Source: Lachnospiraceae bacterium UBA7143
GTDB lineage: Bacteria; Bacillota; Clostridia; Lachnospirales; Lachnospiraceae
Length of the DNA stretch: 57,123 nucleotides
Assembly (NCBI GenBank): GCA_002491905.1
Contig: DKWV01000009.1
Span: forward strand, 1 to 57,123
Reading direction: 5' to 3'
The position numbers were made by a program, and so were the translations under genes. Of the stretch, positions 39,521 to 48,584 are shown in pieces. The notes beneath the pieces are model-generated. The model made no database searches. It saw only the letters and a list, made by a program, of their open reading frames with translations, and was not told the DNA's origin. Numbering within the stretch: the first letter of the stretch is position 1; each line of letters opens with the position of its first letter.

Positions 39521-40378
39521 ATGGCAAACAGTATCTTATTTCAAAATCTGGAAAAACAGACATACGCCAGAAGGGAAGCGTTCAATTCCCTGCGCACCAA
39601 CCTGCAGTTCTGTGGCGTGGACAACAAAGTGATTATGTTTACGAGCTGTACGCCGGACGAAGGAAAGAGCACGGTGACGATGGAGCTGGCAAGATCCTTA
39701 AACGACGATGGCAAGAAAGTGGTGCTGGTGGATGCGGACCTGCGCAAGTCCGTGTTCGTCGGAAGATACCGCATCCATTCCGAGGAAACCCTGTTCGGCC
39801 TGTCCCATTACCTTTCCGGGCAGAAAAAGATGGATGAAGTGATCAACCATACCAATATAGAAAATCTGGACATGATTATCGCCGGGCCTGTTGCGCCAAA
39901 CCCCACGGAACTTCTGGGACGTGAACTGTTTGTGAATCTGCTTGCGGCACTGAAGGAACGCTACGACGTAGTGCTGGTGGACTGCCCGCCGCTCGGCTGG
40001 GTTATTGATGCTGCGGTGGTGGCGCCAAACTGTGACGGTGTAGTGCTTGTAGTGGAAAGCGGGGCGATCAGTTACCGCTACCTGCAGGATGTGAAAAAAC
40101 AGCTGGAAGTGACCGGCGTCAATATCCTTGGGGTAGTGCTCAATAAAGTAAAGGTGGAGGGCGGCGGCTACTATAACCGCTACTATTCCGGCCATTATAA
40201 AGGCTACTATAACAAATATGGAAAATACGGCTATGGGCGGTATGGCAAATATGGCAAGTATGGAGAATACGGTCAGTATGGCCAGTACGGGGAGGAACCT
40301 ACCGAACCCCTTGAAGATGTAGCCGCTTCCTCCGGGGATACCGCGGATACGGCAGAAAACCCGGGGGGGGGGGTATAA
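39521..40378 (+). CDS. cpsD: CpsD-type bacterial tyrosine kinase
   Basis: This 285-residue BY-kinase autophosphorylates on a C-terminal tyrosine cluster and controls polysaccharide export with CpsC. It has Walker A CTPDEGKST, Walker A' VVLVDADLRKS and Walker B VVLVDCPP. The tail is remarkable: from about residue 225 it alternates Tyr with Gly, Lys and Asn (GGYYNRYY, then repeated YGKYG units), holding some 18 tyrosines. ATG 39521 follows GGGAGG. The gene ends in an 11-G run (40363-40373) immediately before TAA. One more G, or two fewer, would extend the protein by about 23 residues to a stop overlapping the next start. Confidence 0.9.
   Translation: MANSILFQNLEKQTYARREAFNSLRTNLQFCGVDNKVIMFTSCTPDEGKSTVTMELARSLNDDGKKVVLVDADLRKSVFVGRYRIHSEETLFGLSHYLSGQKKMDEVINHTNIENLDMIIAGPVAPNPTELLGRELFVNLLAALKERYDVVLVDCPPLGWVIDAAVVAPNCDGVVLVVESGAISYRYLQDVKKQLEVTGVNILGVVLNKVKVEGGGYYNRYYSGHYKGYYNKYGKYGYGRYGKYGKYGEYGQYGQYGEEPTEPLEDVAASSGDTADTAENPGGGV
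40363..40373 (+). repeat. Homopolymeric G tract (11 G) at the end of cpsD
   Basis: Eleven consecutive G's lie two codons before the cpsD stop. In a neighbouring register the frame stays open for 24 codons to TGA at 40444-40446, which overlaps the GTG start of the next gene (GTGA). Tracts of this length are prone to slippage and to sequencing error. Confidence 0.85.
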
Positions 40379-40442
40379 CGGACAACAAAAAGACCATTGA
40401 TTTTGATCATTTATACCAGACTGTCAGGAAGGAGAACAAACG

Positions 40443-41840
40443 GTGAAAGAACGTCATCAGAAAAACAGAACCAGAAAGAATCATTTTTCACGGATATCCT
40501 CCGCGTCGATTGTTTTGCTTCAGCTCCTGATGTTTGGGTATATCTGGATTTCTTACTATAACTTATATGCTTTCCGCACACACCGTCTGGCAGGAGGGAC
40601 TGTATCGCTCTTCCTCTACTACATTGTTTACAGCAGGCTTGTGCGGATCTACAGGGCCGACAAGGTGGCGCAGTATTCTATCGGGGAGACGGTTTTTTCC
40701 CAACTCCTCGCCTTTGGCATAACGGATCTGATCTTTTATGTGGAATGCTGCTTCATTGCGCGCAGATATGTTTCTATCCTGCCGGGCCTCCTCACGGTAG
40801 TGGCGCAGTTCCTGGTCACATGTCTGTGGGCGGTTATAGCGAAAAGATATTATCTGGGGCACATCACGCCACAGGAGACGGTCGTTATCTACGGGGACTT
40901 GAGTGTGAAAGGGTTCCTCAGGAAGATCGAAGAAAAGCCCTGGAATCTCTTTAACATACATAAAAAAGTGTCCACGGGAGAAGGTATGGAGGCACTTAAG
41001 GCGGCTATAGACTGTTCCGAGACGGTGATTCTATACCAGATCGACTATCAGCTGAGGGAAGAGCTGATGTATTACTGCATCAACCAGCAGAAGGTGTTCT
41101 ATGTGACGCCTACCGTCACGGATATTGTGGCCAGCGGCTTTGAAAACCGCCATTTCATAGACAGCCCCCTGATGAAGTATAACTGCTATCAGGAATCCTT
41201 TGTACAGGCCATCTTCAAACGGTGTCTGGATATCAGCGTGTCTCTGTTCGGACTCATTGCAACTCTCCCCATCACTCTGGTCACTATGCTGGCCATTAAG
41301 ATCGAGGATGGCGGAAGTATCTTTTTCAGACAGGAACGCTACACAAAGGACTGGAAGAAGTTTCAGATCATCAAGTTCCGCAGCATGGTTATGGATGCGG
41401 AGAAAGACGGGGCACAGCTGTGCCGTGCAAATGACAGCAGGATCACCAGAGTCGGTGCGGTGATCAGGAGGTTTCGCATCGACGAAATCCCTCAGCTTCT
41501 CAACGTGCTGAAAGGGGACATGACCCTTGTGGGACCGAGACCCGAACGGGTGGAGAATGTGGAGAAATACACGGAAGAGCTGCCTCAGTTTGCGTACCGC
41601 CTGCAGGTAAAGAGCGGGCTGACCGGGTACGCGCAGCTTTATGGGAAATACAACACGAGCGCCTATGACAAGCTGCGGCTCGACCTGATTTATATAGAAA
41701 ACAGAAGTCTGTTCCTGGATCTGAAGCTGATTATGCTGACACTTAAGATGCTGTTTATCCCGGAGAGCACGGAAGGGTTCAGCGAGGAGGCTGTGGGGCT
41801 GATGAAGGTGGAACTGAGGAAGAGGGATTTGGCGGGATGA
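40443..41840 (+). CDS. Polyprenyl glycosylphosphotransferase priming polysaccharide synthesis
   Basis: This 465-residue membrane enzyme transfers a sugar phosphate to undecaprenyl phosphate, the first step of polymer assembly. Four or five N-terminal helices and a nucleotide-binding-like central domain precede the C-terminal catalytic domain (KRCLDISVSLFGLIATLPIT as membrane hairpin, then FRQERYTKDWKKFQIIKFRSM, RFRIDEIPQLLNVLKGDM, VGPRPERVE). This is the CpsE/WbaP-type bacterial sugar transferase domain. GTG 40443 with AGGAAGGAG upstream is the start. It is the last gene of host-like base composition; AT-rich genes follow. Confidence 0.92.
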   Translation: MKERHQKNRTRKNHFSRISSASIVLLQLLMFGYIWISYYNLYAFRTHRLAGGTVSLFLYYIVYSRLVRIYRADKVAQYSIGETVFSQLLAFGITDLIFYVECCFIARRYVSILPGLLTVVAQFLVTCLWAVIAKRYYLGHITPQETVVIYGDLSVKGFLRKIEEKPWNLFNIHKKVSTGEGMEALKAAIDCSETVILYQIDYQLREELMYYCINQQKVFYVTPTVTDIVASGFENRHFIDSPLMKYNCYQESFVQAIFKRCLDISVSLFGLIATLPITLVTMLAIKIEDGGSIFFRQERYTKDWKKFQIIKFRSMVMDAEKDGAQLCRANDSRITRVGAVIRRFRIDEIPQLLNVLKGDMTLVGPRPERVENVEKYTEELPQFAYRLQVKSGLTGYAQLYGKYNTSAYDKLRLDLIYIENRSLFLDLKLIMLTLKMLFIPESTEGFSEEAVGLMKVELRKRDLAG

Positions 41841-41864
41841 GGAGTTTGGAAGAGATCATATTTT

Positions 41865-42584
41865 ATGGATAGGAATATTGATATCTTATTAGGTCATTTT
41901 AATCTTGATAGTCCGAAAGATTTTTATGACAGCATGAAAAAATATATAGATCAAAATATTAAAAAATGTATCATTACAGCAAATCCGGAAGTAGTAATGA
42001 TGGCATTAAACAATGCTCAAATGAAAGATGTTTTTGTGAGCAAAGATACCATTGTCATTCCTGACGGAATAGGTGTTGTAAGCGCATTGCGAAAAAAATA
42101 TCCCTATAAAAATATATGCCGAAATACAGGTATTGATTTAACGTTATTTTTATTGGAATATGCAAATGAAAAGCGTCTAAATGTTGGAATTTACGGTGCC
42201 CATGAAAATGTTTTAAGGGATTTCCTGTGTAAATATACTGAGGAATATCCTAATATTAAATTTGTTACATATCTGAATGGCTACAGATATTCGAACGAAT
42301 ATGCGAGTGAACAGTTTGCTCACGCGGATGCAGATATTATTTTAATTGCTTTAGGGACTCCTAAGCAGGAACTGTTTATCAGTAGGGTTATGAAAAATGT
42401 TGATAAAGGAATATTTGTAGGTATAGGTGGAAGCTTGGATGTATTGAGCGGACATAAGAAACGCGCACCTTATTTGTGGATAAAATTTAATTTGGAATGG
42501 TTATACAGAATCATTTCGGAGCCACGGCGATTGAAAAGATTTATACAAAATAATGTTCTTTTTATGATAAAGAGTATTTTTTGA
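41865..42584 (+). CDS. tagA: WecG/TagA-family glycosyltransferase
   Basis: This 239-residue enzyme of glycosyltransferase family 26 probably adds N-acetylmannosamine to a lipid-linked sugar, as TagA does in teichoic-acid linkage units. Motifs are ITANPEVVMMA with the catalytic-region Asn, IPDGIGVVSA, and IALGTPKQELFI with GIGGSLDVLSG. The C-terminus is amphipathic and basic (LEWLYRIISEPRRLKRFI), as in membrane-associated family members. UDP-ManNAc would be supplied by the next gene. Its strongly AT-rich coding, unlike the genes before it, marks the start of a probably acquired block. Confidence 0.88.
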   Translation: MDRNIDILLGHFNLDSPKDFYDSMKKYIDQNIKKCIITANPEVVMMALNNAQMKDVFVSKDTIVIPDGIGVVSALRKKYPYKNICRNTGIDLTLFLLEYANEKRLNVGIYGAHENVLRDFLCKYTEEYPNIKFVTYLNGYRYSNEYASEQFAHADADIILIALGTPKQELFISRVMKNVDKGIFVGIGGSLDVLSGHKKRAPYLWIKFNLEWLYRIISEPRRLKRFIQNNVLFMIKSIF

Positions 42585-42599
42585 TTTTTGTGAGGGCAT

Positions 42600-43715
42600 A
42601 TGAAAAAAGTATTAGTTGTATTTGGAACACGACCGGAAGCGATAAAAATGTGTCCGTTAGTAAATGAGTTAAAAAGCAGAAACGGCATAAAGACTCTGGT
42701 TTGCGTAACAGGACAGCATAGGCAGATGCTAAAACAGATTTTAGAAATATTTTCTGTTATACCGGATTACGATTTGGATATTATGAAAGACCGGCAGACA
42801 CTTTTTGATATTACAAAAAATATTTTGGAGAAAATAGAAATTGTTTTAAAAAAAGAAATGCCGGATGTTGTTTTAGTACACGGGGATACATCAACTACAT
42901 TTGTGACGGCTTTGGCGTGCTTCTATTTGCAGATACCCGTAGGTCATGTTGAGGCAGGACTAAGAACATACGATATCTATTCGCCGTTTCCGGAAGAATT
43001 TAACAGACAGGCTGTTTCAATCATTTCAAAATATAACTTTGCACCAACAAAGCTTAGCGCACAAAATCTGATCAAAGAAGGAAAATCAAAAGACAATTTA
43101 TATATTGTAGGCAATACCGCTATAGATGCGTTAAAGATTACAGTGCACCAGAATTATTTTCATAAACAATTGGAATGGATTGGGAATAGTCGTTTTATAC
43201 TGATAACAGCACATAGGCGGGAAAATTTGGGTGAACCGTTAAAGCATATGTTTCGGGCCATACGTCGTGTTGTGGATGAACATGAGGACGTAAAAGTAAT
43301 TTATCCTATTCATATGAATCCTGTTTTACGGGAAACGGCTGATAAATATCTGGGTGGTGATGATCGAATCAGAATTATCGATCCTCTGGATGTGCTGGAT
43401 TTTCATAACTTTATGAATAGGGCATATTTAATTCTCACCGATTCGGGTGGAATACAGGAAGAAGCGCCTGCTCTTGGGAAACCTGTTCTGGTAATGCGCA
43501 ATACTACAGAGCGGCCAGAAGGAATTGAAGCGGGTACATTAAAACTGGTAGGTACGGATGAAGAGAATATTTATCGTACCTTTACACAGCTTTTGAATGA
43601 TCGGGATGAGTATAGAAAAATGGCGCATGCGGTTAATCCATATGGCGATGGCAATACCAGCAGACGTATTGCAGATATATTGGAATATGGAAAAATTCAG
43701 GCATGGGATATTTGA
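42600..43715 (+). CDS. mnaA: UDP-N-acetylglucosamine 2-epimerase (non-hydrolysing)
   Basis: This 371-residue cytoplasmic enzyme converts UDP-GlcNAc to UDP-ManNAc, the donor for the preceding TagA-like transferase. Signature stretches are VFGTRPEAIKMCPLV at the N-terminus, VHGDTSTTF, GHVEAGLRTYDIYSPFPEE and DSGGIQEEAPALGKPVL followed by TERPEG. Length and motif order are those of WecB/MnaA. It starts 15 bases after tagA, so the two form a functional pair. Confidence 0.95.
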   Translation: MKKVLVVFGTRPEAIKMCPLVNELKSRNGIKTLVCVTGQHRQMLKQILEIFSVIPDYDLDIMKDRQTLFDITKNILEKIEIVLKKEMPDVVLVHGDTSTTFVTALACFYLQIPVGHVEAGLRTYDIYSPFPEEFNRQAVSIISKYNFAPTKLSAQNLIKEGKSKDNLYIVGNTAIDALKITVHQNYFHKQLEWIGNSRFILITAHRRENLGEPLKHMFRAIRRVVDEHEDVKVIYPIHMNPVLRETADKYLGGDDRIRIIDPLDVLDFHNFMNRAYLILTDSGGIQEEAPALGKPVLVMRNTTERPEGIEAGTLKLVGTDEENIYRTFTQLLNDRDEYRKMAHAVNPYGDGNTSRRIADILEYGKIQAWDI

Positions 43716-43758
43716 ACCTGAAGTGTAAAAAAGGATAATCAGATAGAGAAAACGAGTT

Positions 43759-44817
43759 ATGAAAAAAATTGCTATTTTTCAGGCTAATCTAAAAGTTGGG
43801 GGGATTCAGCGCTCTTTAGTAAATCTTCTAAATAGCTCCATATTGGATCAATATGAGGTGGATGTGTTTCTGTTCTCAAAGGAAATTTTTTATAATATCA
43901 ACGGGTTTAAAAAAAATATCCATATTTACTTTCTTAAGCCATTTCCGTATTGGTTCCGTTTTGTACCATTTAGCCTGATAAGAAAGGTGCAATATTATAC
44001 GACAGTAAAGGATCAATATGACTATGTGTTTGATTTCGACAGTTACCGTCAGGAGTGTGCATACTGTACATTAAAAATGAAGGCGGCAAAGAAAATCCTT
44101 TGGATTCATAATGATATAGGAAAAGAGTTACAGTTTAATAAAAAATATAGATTTTTATATATTTTTTTTAGAAAAAAATATAAATTCTATGACGAGTTTG
44201 TTGCTGTTTCAGAAGGCGTAATTAATGCTTTTCGAAAATATAGTGGTAACGGAAATGCTAAAATCAGAGTAATTCCAAATATAATAGACACAAAACATAT
44301 TTGGGCGGAATGCCAAGAACAAACGGATTTAACAGTAGACCCACACAAAATAAATATTATCTGCGTGGGAAGGATTTATGTGCAAAAAGGATATGACTTG
44401 CTGCTCAAAGATTTTTATCATGCTTATAATAAACGTAAGGATCTGCATTGCTACATTGTAGGGGATGGACCTGATTTAAAGCGTTTTCAAAAATGGGTAA
44501 AAAAACATCGACTTACAGCTGCAGTCACTTTTTTGGGAAATCAAAAAAATCCGTTTGCGCTTATGAGACAGATGGATGTATTTTGTCTTGAGTCAAGATA
44601 CGAGGGGCAAGGAATGGTTTTGTGGGAGGCAAAGTGTCTGGGGTTACAATTGGTTTTCCCGAAAAGATTGGAAAAATATAATATTTATTTAAAAGGAGTG
44701 GAAAACGTTCGAGAGGCGTTGATAAATCTGAAAAGAATAGAAAAACAATATTGTTGTTTAACAGAATATCAGAATTATATCGAGGAACAGTACAAGAAAT
44801 TATTAGAGAAATGTTAG
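43759..44817 (+). CDS. Family 4 glycosyltransferase
   Basis: This 352-residue GT-B enzyme adds an unknown sugar during repeat-unit assembly. It has the N-terminal KVGGIQRSLVNLL loop and IICVGRIYVQKGYDLLL in the C-terminal domain. The retaining-enzyme E-x7-E motif is present (CLESRYEGQGMVLWEAKC). The gene is very AT-rich. Donor and acceptor cannot be predicted from sequence. Confidence 0.85.
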   Translation: MKKIAIFQANLKVGGIQRSLVNLLNSSILDQYEVDVFLFSKEIFYNINGFKKNIHIYFLKPFPYWFRFVPFSLIRKVQYYTTVKDQYDYVFDFDSYRQECAYCTLKMKAAKKILWIHNDIGKELQFNKKYRFLYIFFRKKYKFYDEFVAVSEGVINAFRKYSGNGNAKIRVIPNIIDTKHIWAECQEQTDLTVDPHKINIICVGRIYVQKGYDLLLKDFYHAYNKRKDLHCYIVGDGPDLKRFQKWVKKHRLTAAVTFLGNQKNPFALMRQMDVFCLESRYEGQGMVLWEAKCLGLQLVFPKRLEKYNIYLKGVENVREALINLKRIEKQYCCLTEYQNYIEEQYKKLLEKC

Positions 44818-44887
44818 CTCAGATTTAAATGTGGATTAGATTTACGGGTGTGAAGAGTCAAAGCTTTACCATTATGTATGTGTGGTA

Positions 44888-46168
44888 GTGAGAGTAAATA
44901 CGAGGAAAGTAAAAGTGAAGTTAGTTATTCGAAAAAATTTTAGTTTAGGATTTGCAATTCTTTTAGTGCTTTTTTTGTTTCAAGATCCTATTGGTAATGC
45001 CTTGCCGGCCTTTCAATCTTTTGACGAGATTGAATCTATTATTTGTGCTTTTATTATATTTTGGTCTGTGGTAATAAGAAAAAGGAAATTACTGGACAAG
45101 ATGCAAAAAAAATATATTCATATTGTTATTTTACTTATTGTAGTTGGTCTAATTGGAAATATGATTTCTTCATATCAGAATTTTATGTTCATTTTTTTGG
45201 ATATATTTGTGTATTCTAAGTTAACACTTAATGTGGTGGCGGCAGATGTGATTATAAGTAAAAGAAAAATGGACAGATATGAAGATACAGCATGGAAGGT
45301 GGCAAGTATTGCAGCTACTATATTGTTATTATTAGTCATTCACGAGACATTTTCAAGAACAACAATTTGGCCATATATGTCAGATAGATATGGGGTAAGG
45401 TCATTAAAACTTTTTTTTACTAATCAGACTTATTTGGCGCAAATAGGTGTTATTTTGCTTATTATTCATTACGTTCTAGGAGAAACAAGACGTGGTAGCA
45501 ATTTTTTTTGTATTATTGATATGTTAATATCGGCGTCAACTTTTCGGGCTAAGGCATTGGGGTTTATCATGGTTGCCGCAATAATCATTTTTGTGATTGG
45601 TAAAAAGAAAGTTCTAACCAAATTCAATATTATTATTTTTGGTGTGTTATTAACTATTGCGGCAGTAATGGTAGGGTATGATTATTTGACTATTTATTAT
45701 TTGTCTGGGAATGAATCGACATTGAGATTCAGGCTTTTATTGGGTGGAATAAAACTGGCAAGTATGCATATACCGTTTGGGACGGGATTTGGCACATATT
45801 GTTCATTGGGAGCAAAATTAAATTATTCTGCGGCGTATGACATTTTAGGAATGCAAAGGATTTATCGGTGGGACTCCATGTATGACAATTTTTGGGCTTC
45901 TATTTTAGGACAATTTGGGTATCTCGGATGTTTTCTATATTTAGTATCCATTATTCGATTAGTTTTGATTATATGGGAAATCAGACAAATAAACATCAAA
46001 AAATTTTGGGCAGGAATGTTAGTATGCATTTATTTGGTAATTGCGTCGATTGCGGAAGCATCGTTTAATGCGTTTTATGCATGTTTTATGGGGATTTTTA
46101 TAGGATATTTGTATAGAGAAGTGAAATGGAAAGAGCCACCAATGTTGGGGCAGCATAATCATTACTGA
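44888..46168 (+). CDS. Polysaccharide polymerase, Wzy-like membrane protein
   Basis: A protein of about 426 residues with ten or more hydrophobic helices and little else to classify it. A large loop and the O-antigen-ligase-like stretch near STLRFRLLLGGIKLASMHIP, then FGTGFGTYCSLG, match Wzy-type polymerases in pattern. It would join flipped repeat units outside the membrane. Position between glycosyltransferases and upstream of the flippase supports this. The start is uncertain: GTGs at 44882, 44888 and 44915 are in frame, the last with GAGGAAAG upstream. Confidence 0.75.
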   Translation: MRVNTRKVKVKLVIRKNFSLGFAILLVLFLFQDPIGNALPAFQSFDEIESIICAFIIFWSVVIRKRKLLDKMQKKYIHIVILLIVVGLIGNMISSYQNFMFIFLDIFVYSKLTLNVVAADVIISKRKMDRYEDTAWKVASIAATILLLLVIHETFSRTTIWPYMSDRYGVRSLKLFFTNQTYLAQIGVILLIIHYVLGETRRGSNFFCIIDMLISASTFRAKALGFIMVAAIIIFVIGKKKVLTKFNIIIFGVLLTIAAVMVGYDYLTIYYLSGNESTLRFRLLLGGIKLASMHIPFGTGFGTYCSLGAKLNYSAAYDILGMQRIYRWDSMYDNFWASILGQFGYLGCFLYLVSIIRLVLIIWEIRQINIKKFWAGMLVCIYLVIASIAEASFNAFYACFMGIFIGYLYREVKWKEPPMLGQHNHY

Positions 46169-46267
46169 CCCAAAGGAACATTTGATGTGAATGGCCAAAA
46201 GGATGTAACTAAAATTTGAAATGAGCAACTAACGTATTATGTGATACGCGAAAAGAGGGAAAAAAGA

Positions 46268-46984
46268 ATGGCTATACCCAAAATAATACATTACGTTTGG
46301 ATGGGTAACAATCCAAAATCTAAAGATATCCAAAGATGTATGAGATCATGGGAAAGACATTTACAGGGATACAAAATTATAGAGTGGAATGAGAACAATT
46401 TTGATATTGAAAAAAACGCGTTTGTGAAGGCGGCATATGAGCAAAAAAAGTGGGCTTTTGTAAGCGATTATGTGCGAATGGATGCTATTTATCGATATGG
46501 CGGAATATATCTTGATACAGATGTGCTTGTCTTAGATAATCTGGAGTCCTTTTTGGATCATAGAGCATTTGTGGGTTTTGAAACACCGACCAAGCCATTT
46601 ACGGCTGTATTTGGAGCGGAACCGAAACATCCGCTTATGCAGGATATGTTGACATATTATGATAAAACAGAGTTTGAATATGATAAAAATAATCCGCTGG
46701 AAAAAGTTAACACGACAATTGTTGGTGATTTATTAATTGAAAAATATGGCTTGGACGTGAATAATGAAATGCAAAAAATACGGGAGGAAATTCAAGTATA
46801 TCCCGATTACATTTTGTGTAATCCTTCTCTGCATTCATCGGCAATTCATATATTTACCAGCACATGGAGAGATGACTGGAACTCTGCTTCAATTTCGGCG
46901 GCCAAGTTTCTGAAATTGAGACTTACAACTAAGAAACGTGCGGAAATTTATAAAAGAATAATAGAATTGAAACACAAATTGTAA
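46268..46984 (+). CDS. Family 32-type glycosyltransferase
   Basis: This 238-residue enzyme carries the GT32/OCH1-like DXD region: KIIHYVWMGNNPKSKD at the N-terminus, then AFVSDYVRMDAIYRYGGIYL followed by DTDV, whose Asp pair binds the metal and sugar nucleotide. Such enzymes add a single sugar to capsular repeat units. ATG 46268 follows GAGGGAAAAAAG; an in-frame ATG at 46241 has no ribosome-binding site. Confidence 0.85.
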   Translation: MAIPKIIHYVWMGNNPKSKDIQRCMRSWERHLQGYKIIEWNENNFDIEKNAFVKAAYEQKKWAFVSDYVRMDAIYRYGGIYLDTDVLVLDNLESFLDHRAFVGFETPTKPFTAVFGAEPKHPLMQDMLTYYDKTEFEYDKNNPLEKVNTTIVGDLLIEKYGLDVNNEMQKIREEIQVYPDYILCNPSLHSSAIHIFTSTWRDDWNSASISAAKFLKLRLTTKKRAEIYKRIIELKHKL

Positions 46985-47054
46985 TCGTGTCGGAAAATGA
47001 AGCAACTGTTACAGATAATATTAAGTCCTTTCATGACTATCTTATAAGAGGAGT

Positions 47055-47138
47055 ATGTCTGAATTTGAAGATATTATTGATCGAAATGTAGAGGAGTGCC
47101 TGAAAACAAAGAAACATATTATTAGGAAGCGACTGTAA
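47055..47138 (+). pseudogene. 27-codon ORF, probable gene remnant
   Basis: ATG 47055, with AAGAGGAG just upstream, opens 27 codons (MSEFEDIIDRNVEECLKTKK, then HIIRKRL) and then stops. It looks like the 3' remnant of a deleted gene in the otherwise empty 190-bp gap between two glycosyltransferases. No family was recognised. Confidence 0.3.
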
Positions 47139-47209
47139 GTAATTCTTGTGGGAATCTTTTAACAGATAAAAGAATTGTGGATATTTTGAAAATGGAGAAT
47201 GAATCAAAT

Positions 47210-48214
47210 ATGACTTTCAGTATTTTAATTCCTTGTTACAATATAGAAGCGTATCTTGCAAAGTGTTTGGAAAGTGTCATACAACAAACGCATAAGGACT
47301 GGGAAGTTATTTTGGTCGATGATGGATCGACAGATGGGACAGTTGATATTATAAAATATTATGTTACAAAAGATAATCGTATCAAAGCCTTTTTTCACAA
47401 AGAAAACCAGGGCGTAGCGGTTACGAGAAACCTACTGCTAGAAAAAGCAGCAGGAGACTATATCATTTTTTTAGATGGCGATGATTGGTGGAAAAGTAAA
47501 AGTGGACTGGAGAAGATAGCTACTGCTTCCCAGGGAAAATCTGTGGATATTATTGTATTCCAATATGAAATGGTCAGAGGAGATGGTGGTAGAGAATTGA
47601 GAAGTAATAATACACATCTTTTGGAAGAGTCAATGATATATACAGGAAACGAATATTTGAAAATTGTATTAGGTAAAAAAATAACTTATCAGTGGTTTCC
47701 CTTTCTTTATGCTTATAAAAGACAATTATGGTCAGATATTAAATTTAATCCCAATACATATGCATTGGAGGACGAAGAACTCTTATATTTGGTGATTTTA
47801 CGCGCTTCAAGACTTGTAGTCTTACATGAGGCGATTTATCAATATAGAGTAGAACGGGAAGGAAGTTTAACGCAACCCTCAAAAAGATTATTATATTGTA
47901 TGTTATCATTTTGCATAAACAATATTTCCAAAATAGAACAAGCAGATACGGATCAGGAAATGAAAGCGTTACTTTGTGATAATTTTTCTGATGCCTATTA
48001 TGGGGTATTGTATGGCGTCAATTATCTGGGAAAAAATGAGGCAAAGGAGATTTTTGTTGCTTTAGATCAATACAGATATCTTATGACCTATACAACGAAT
48101 CGGAAAAATCTACTTTTGTCAAAAGCTGTTGGTATATTTGGACCGTATGTGACTTCAAAACTCTGGTTTATGCTTTCAAATATAAAACGGAAGCTGATTC
48201 TGCAGTTGCGATGA
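47210..48214 (+). CDS. Family 2 glycosyltransferase
   Basis: This 334-residue GT-A enzyme has the family 2 core at its N-terminus: FSILIPCYNIEAYLAKCLES, then VILVDDGSTDGT and the metal-binding FLDGDDWW. The C-terminal half (ALEDEELLYLVILRASRL) probably holds the acceptor site and a membrane-associated region. GTG 47177, ATG 47192 and ATG 47210 are in frame. ATG 47210 begins at the normal family N-terminus and has GGAG 12 bases upstream. Confidence 0.88.
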   Translation: MTFSILIPCYNIEAYLAKCLESVIQQTHKDWEVILVDDGSTDGTVDIIKYYVTKDNRIKAFFHKENQGVAVTRNLLLEKAAGDYIIFLDGDDWWKSKSGLEKIATASQGKSVDIIVFQYEMVRGDGGRELRSNNTHLLEESMIYTGNEYLKIVLGKKITYQWFPFLYAYKRQLWSDIKFNPNTYALEDEELLYLVILRASRLVVLHEAIYQYRVEREGSLTQPSKRLLYCMLSFCINNISKIEQADTDQEMKALLCDNFSDAYYGVLYGVNYLGKNEAKEIFVALDQYRYLMTYTTNRKNLLLSKAVGIFGPYVTSKLWFMLSNIKRKLILQLR

Positions 48215-48254
48215 AATACTTACGGGGAGAAGGAGTTTGAAGTAAACGTAGGAT

Positions 48255-48431
48255 GACCTCATATTCGTGGTTATGCCAATTTACAATATAGAACCTTGCG
48301 TAGAAAGATATGTAAAAAATACTTGCCCAAACTTATAGAAATCTGTGAATTGTTATCAATGATAGATTGACAGATCAGGATCTCGATTTATGTTGCGAAC
48401 TGATATGTGATGCTTCGGAATTCGTTTGATT
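48255..48431 (+). pseudogene. Decayed family 2 glycosyltransferase fragment
   Basis: Translating across frames gives VVMPIYNIEPCVERYVKN, then a stop, then fragments like TDQDLDLCCELICDAS in place of the usual GSTDNSGKLCDEYA. This is the first 60 residues of a GT2 enzyme with stops and frameshifts. The rest is gone. The 370-bp gap 48215-48584 holds nothing else recognisable; its last 150 bases are less AT-rich. Confidence 0.6.
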
Positions 48432-48584
48432 AATTAGCTAAACGCAGGCCTTCCCGAAGTTGGAAACGCAGGAAGGCGCATTGCTGCGGACAAATACTCT
48501 GCATTTTTGGACAGATAATAATGACGAATTTAACCTTTTAGTATATGTTCTTGAGGGAAAAATTGAAGTAAGGAAAGGATAAAC

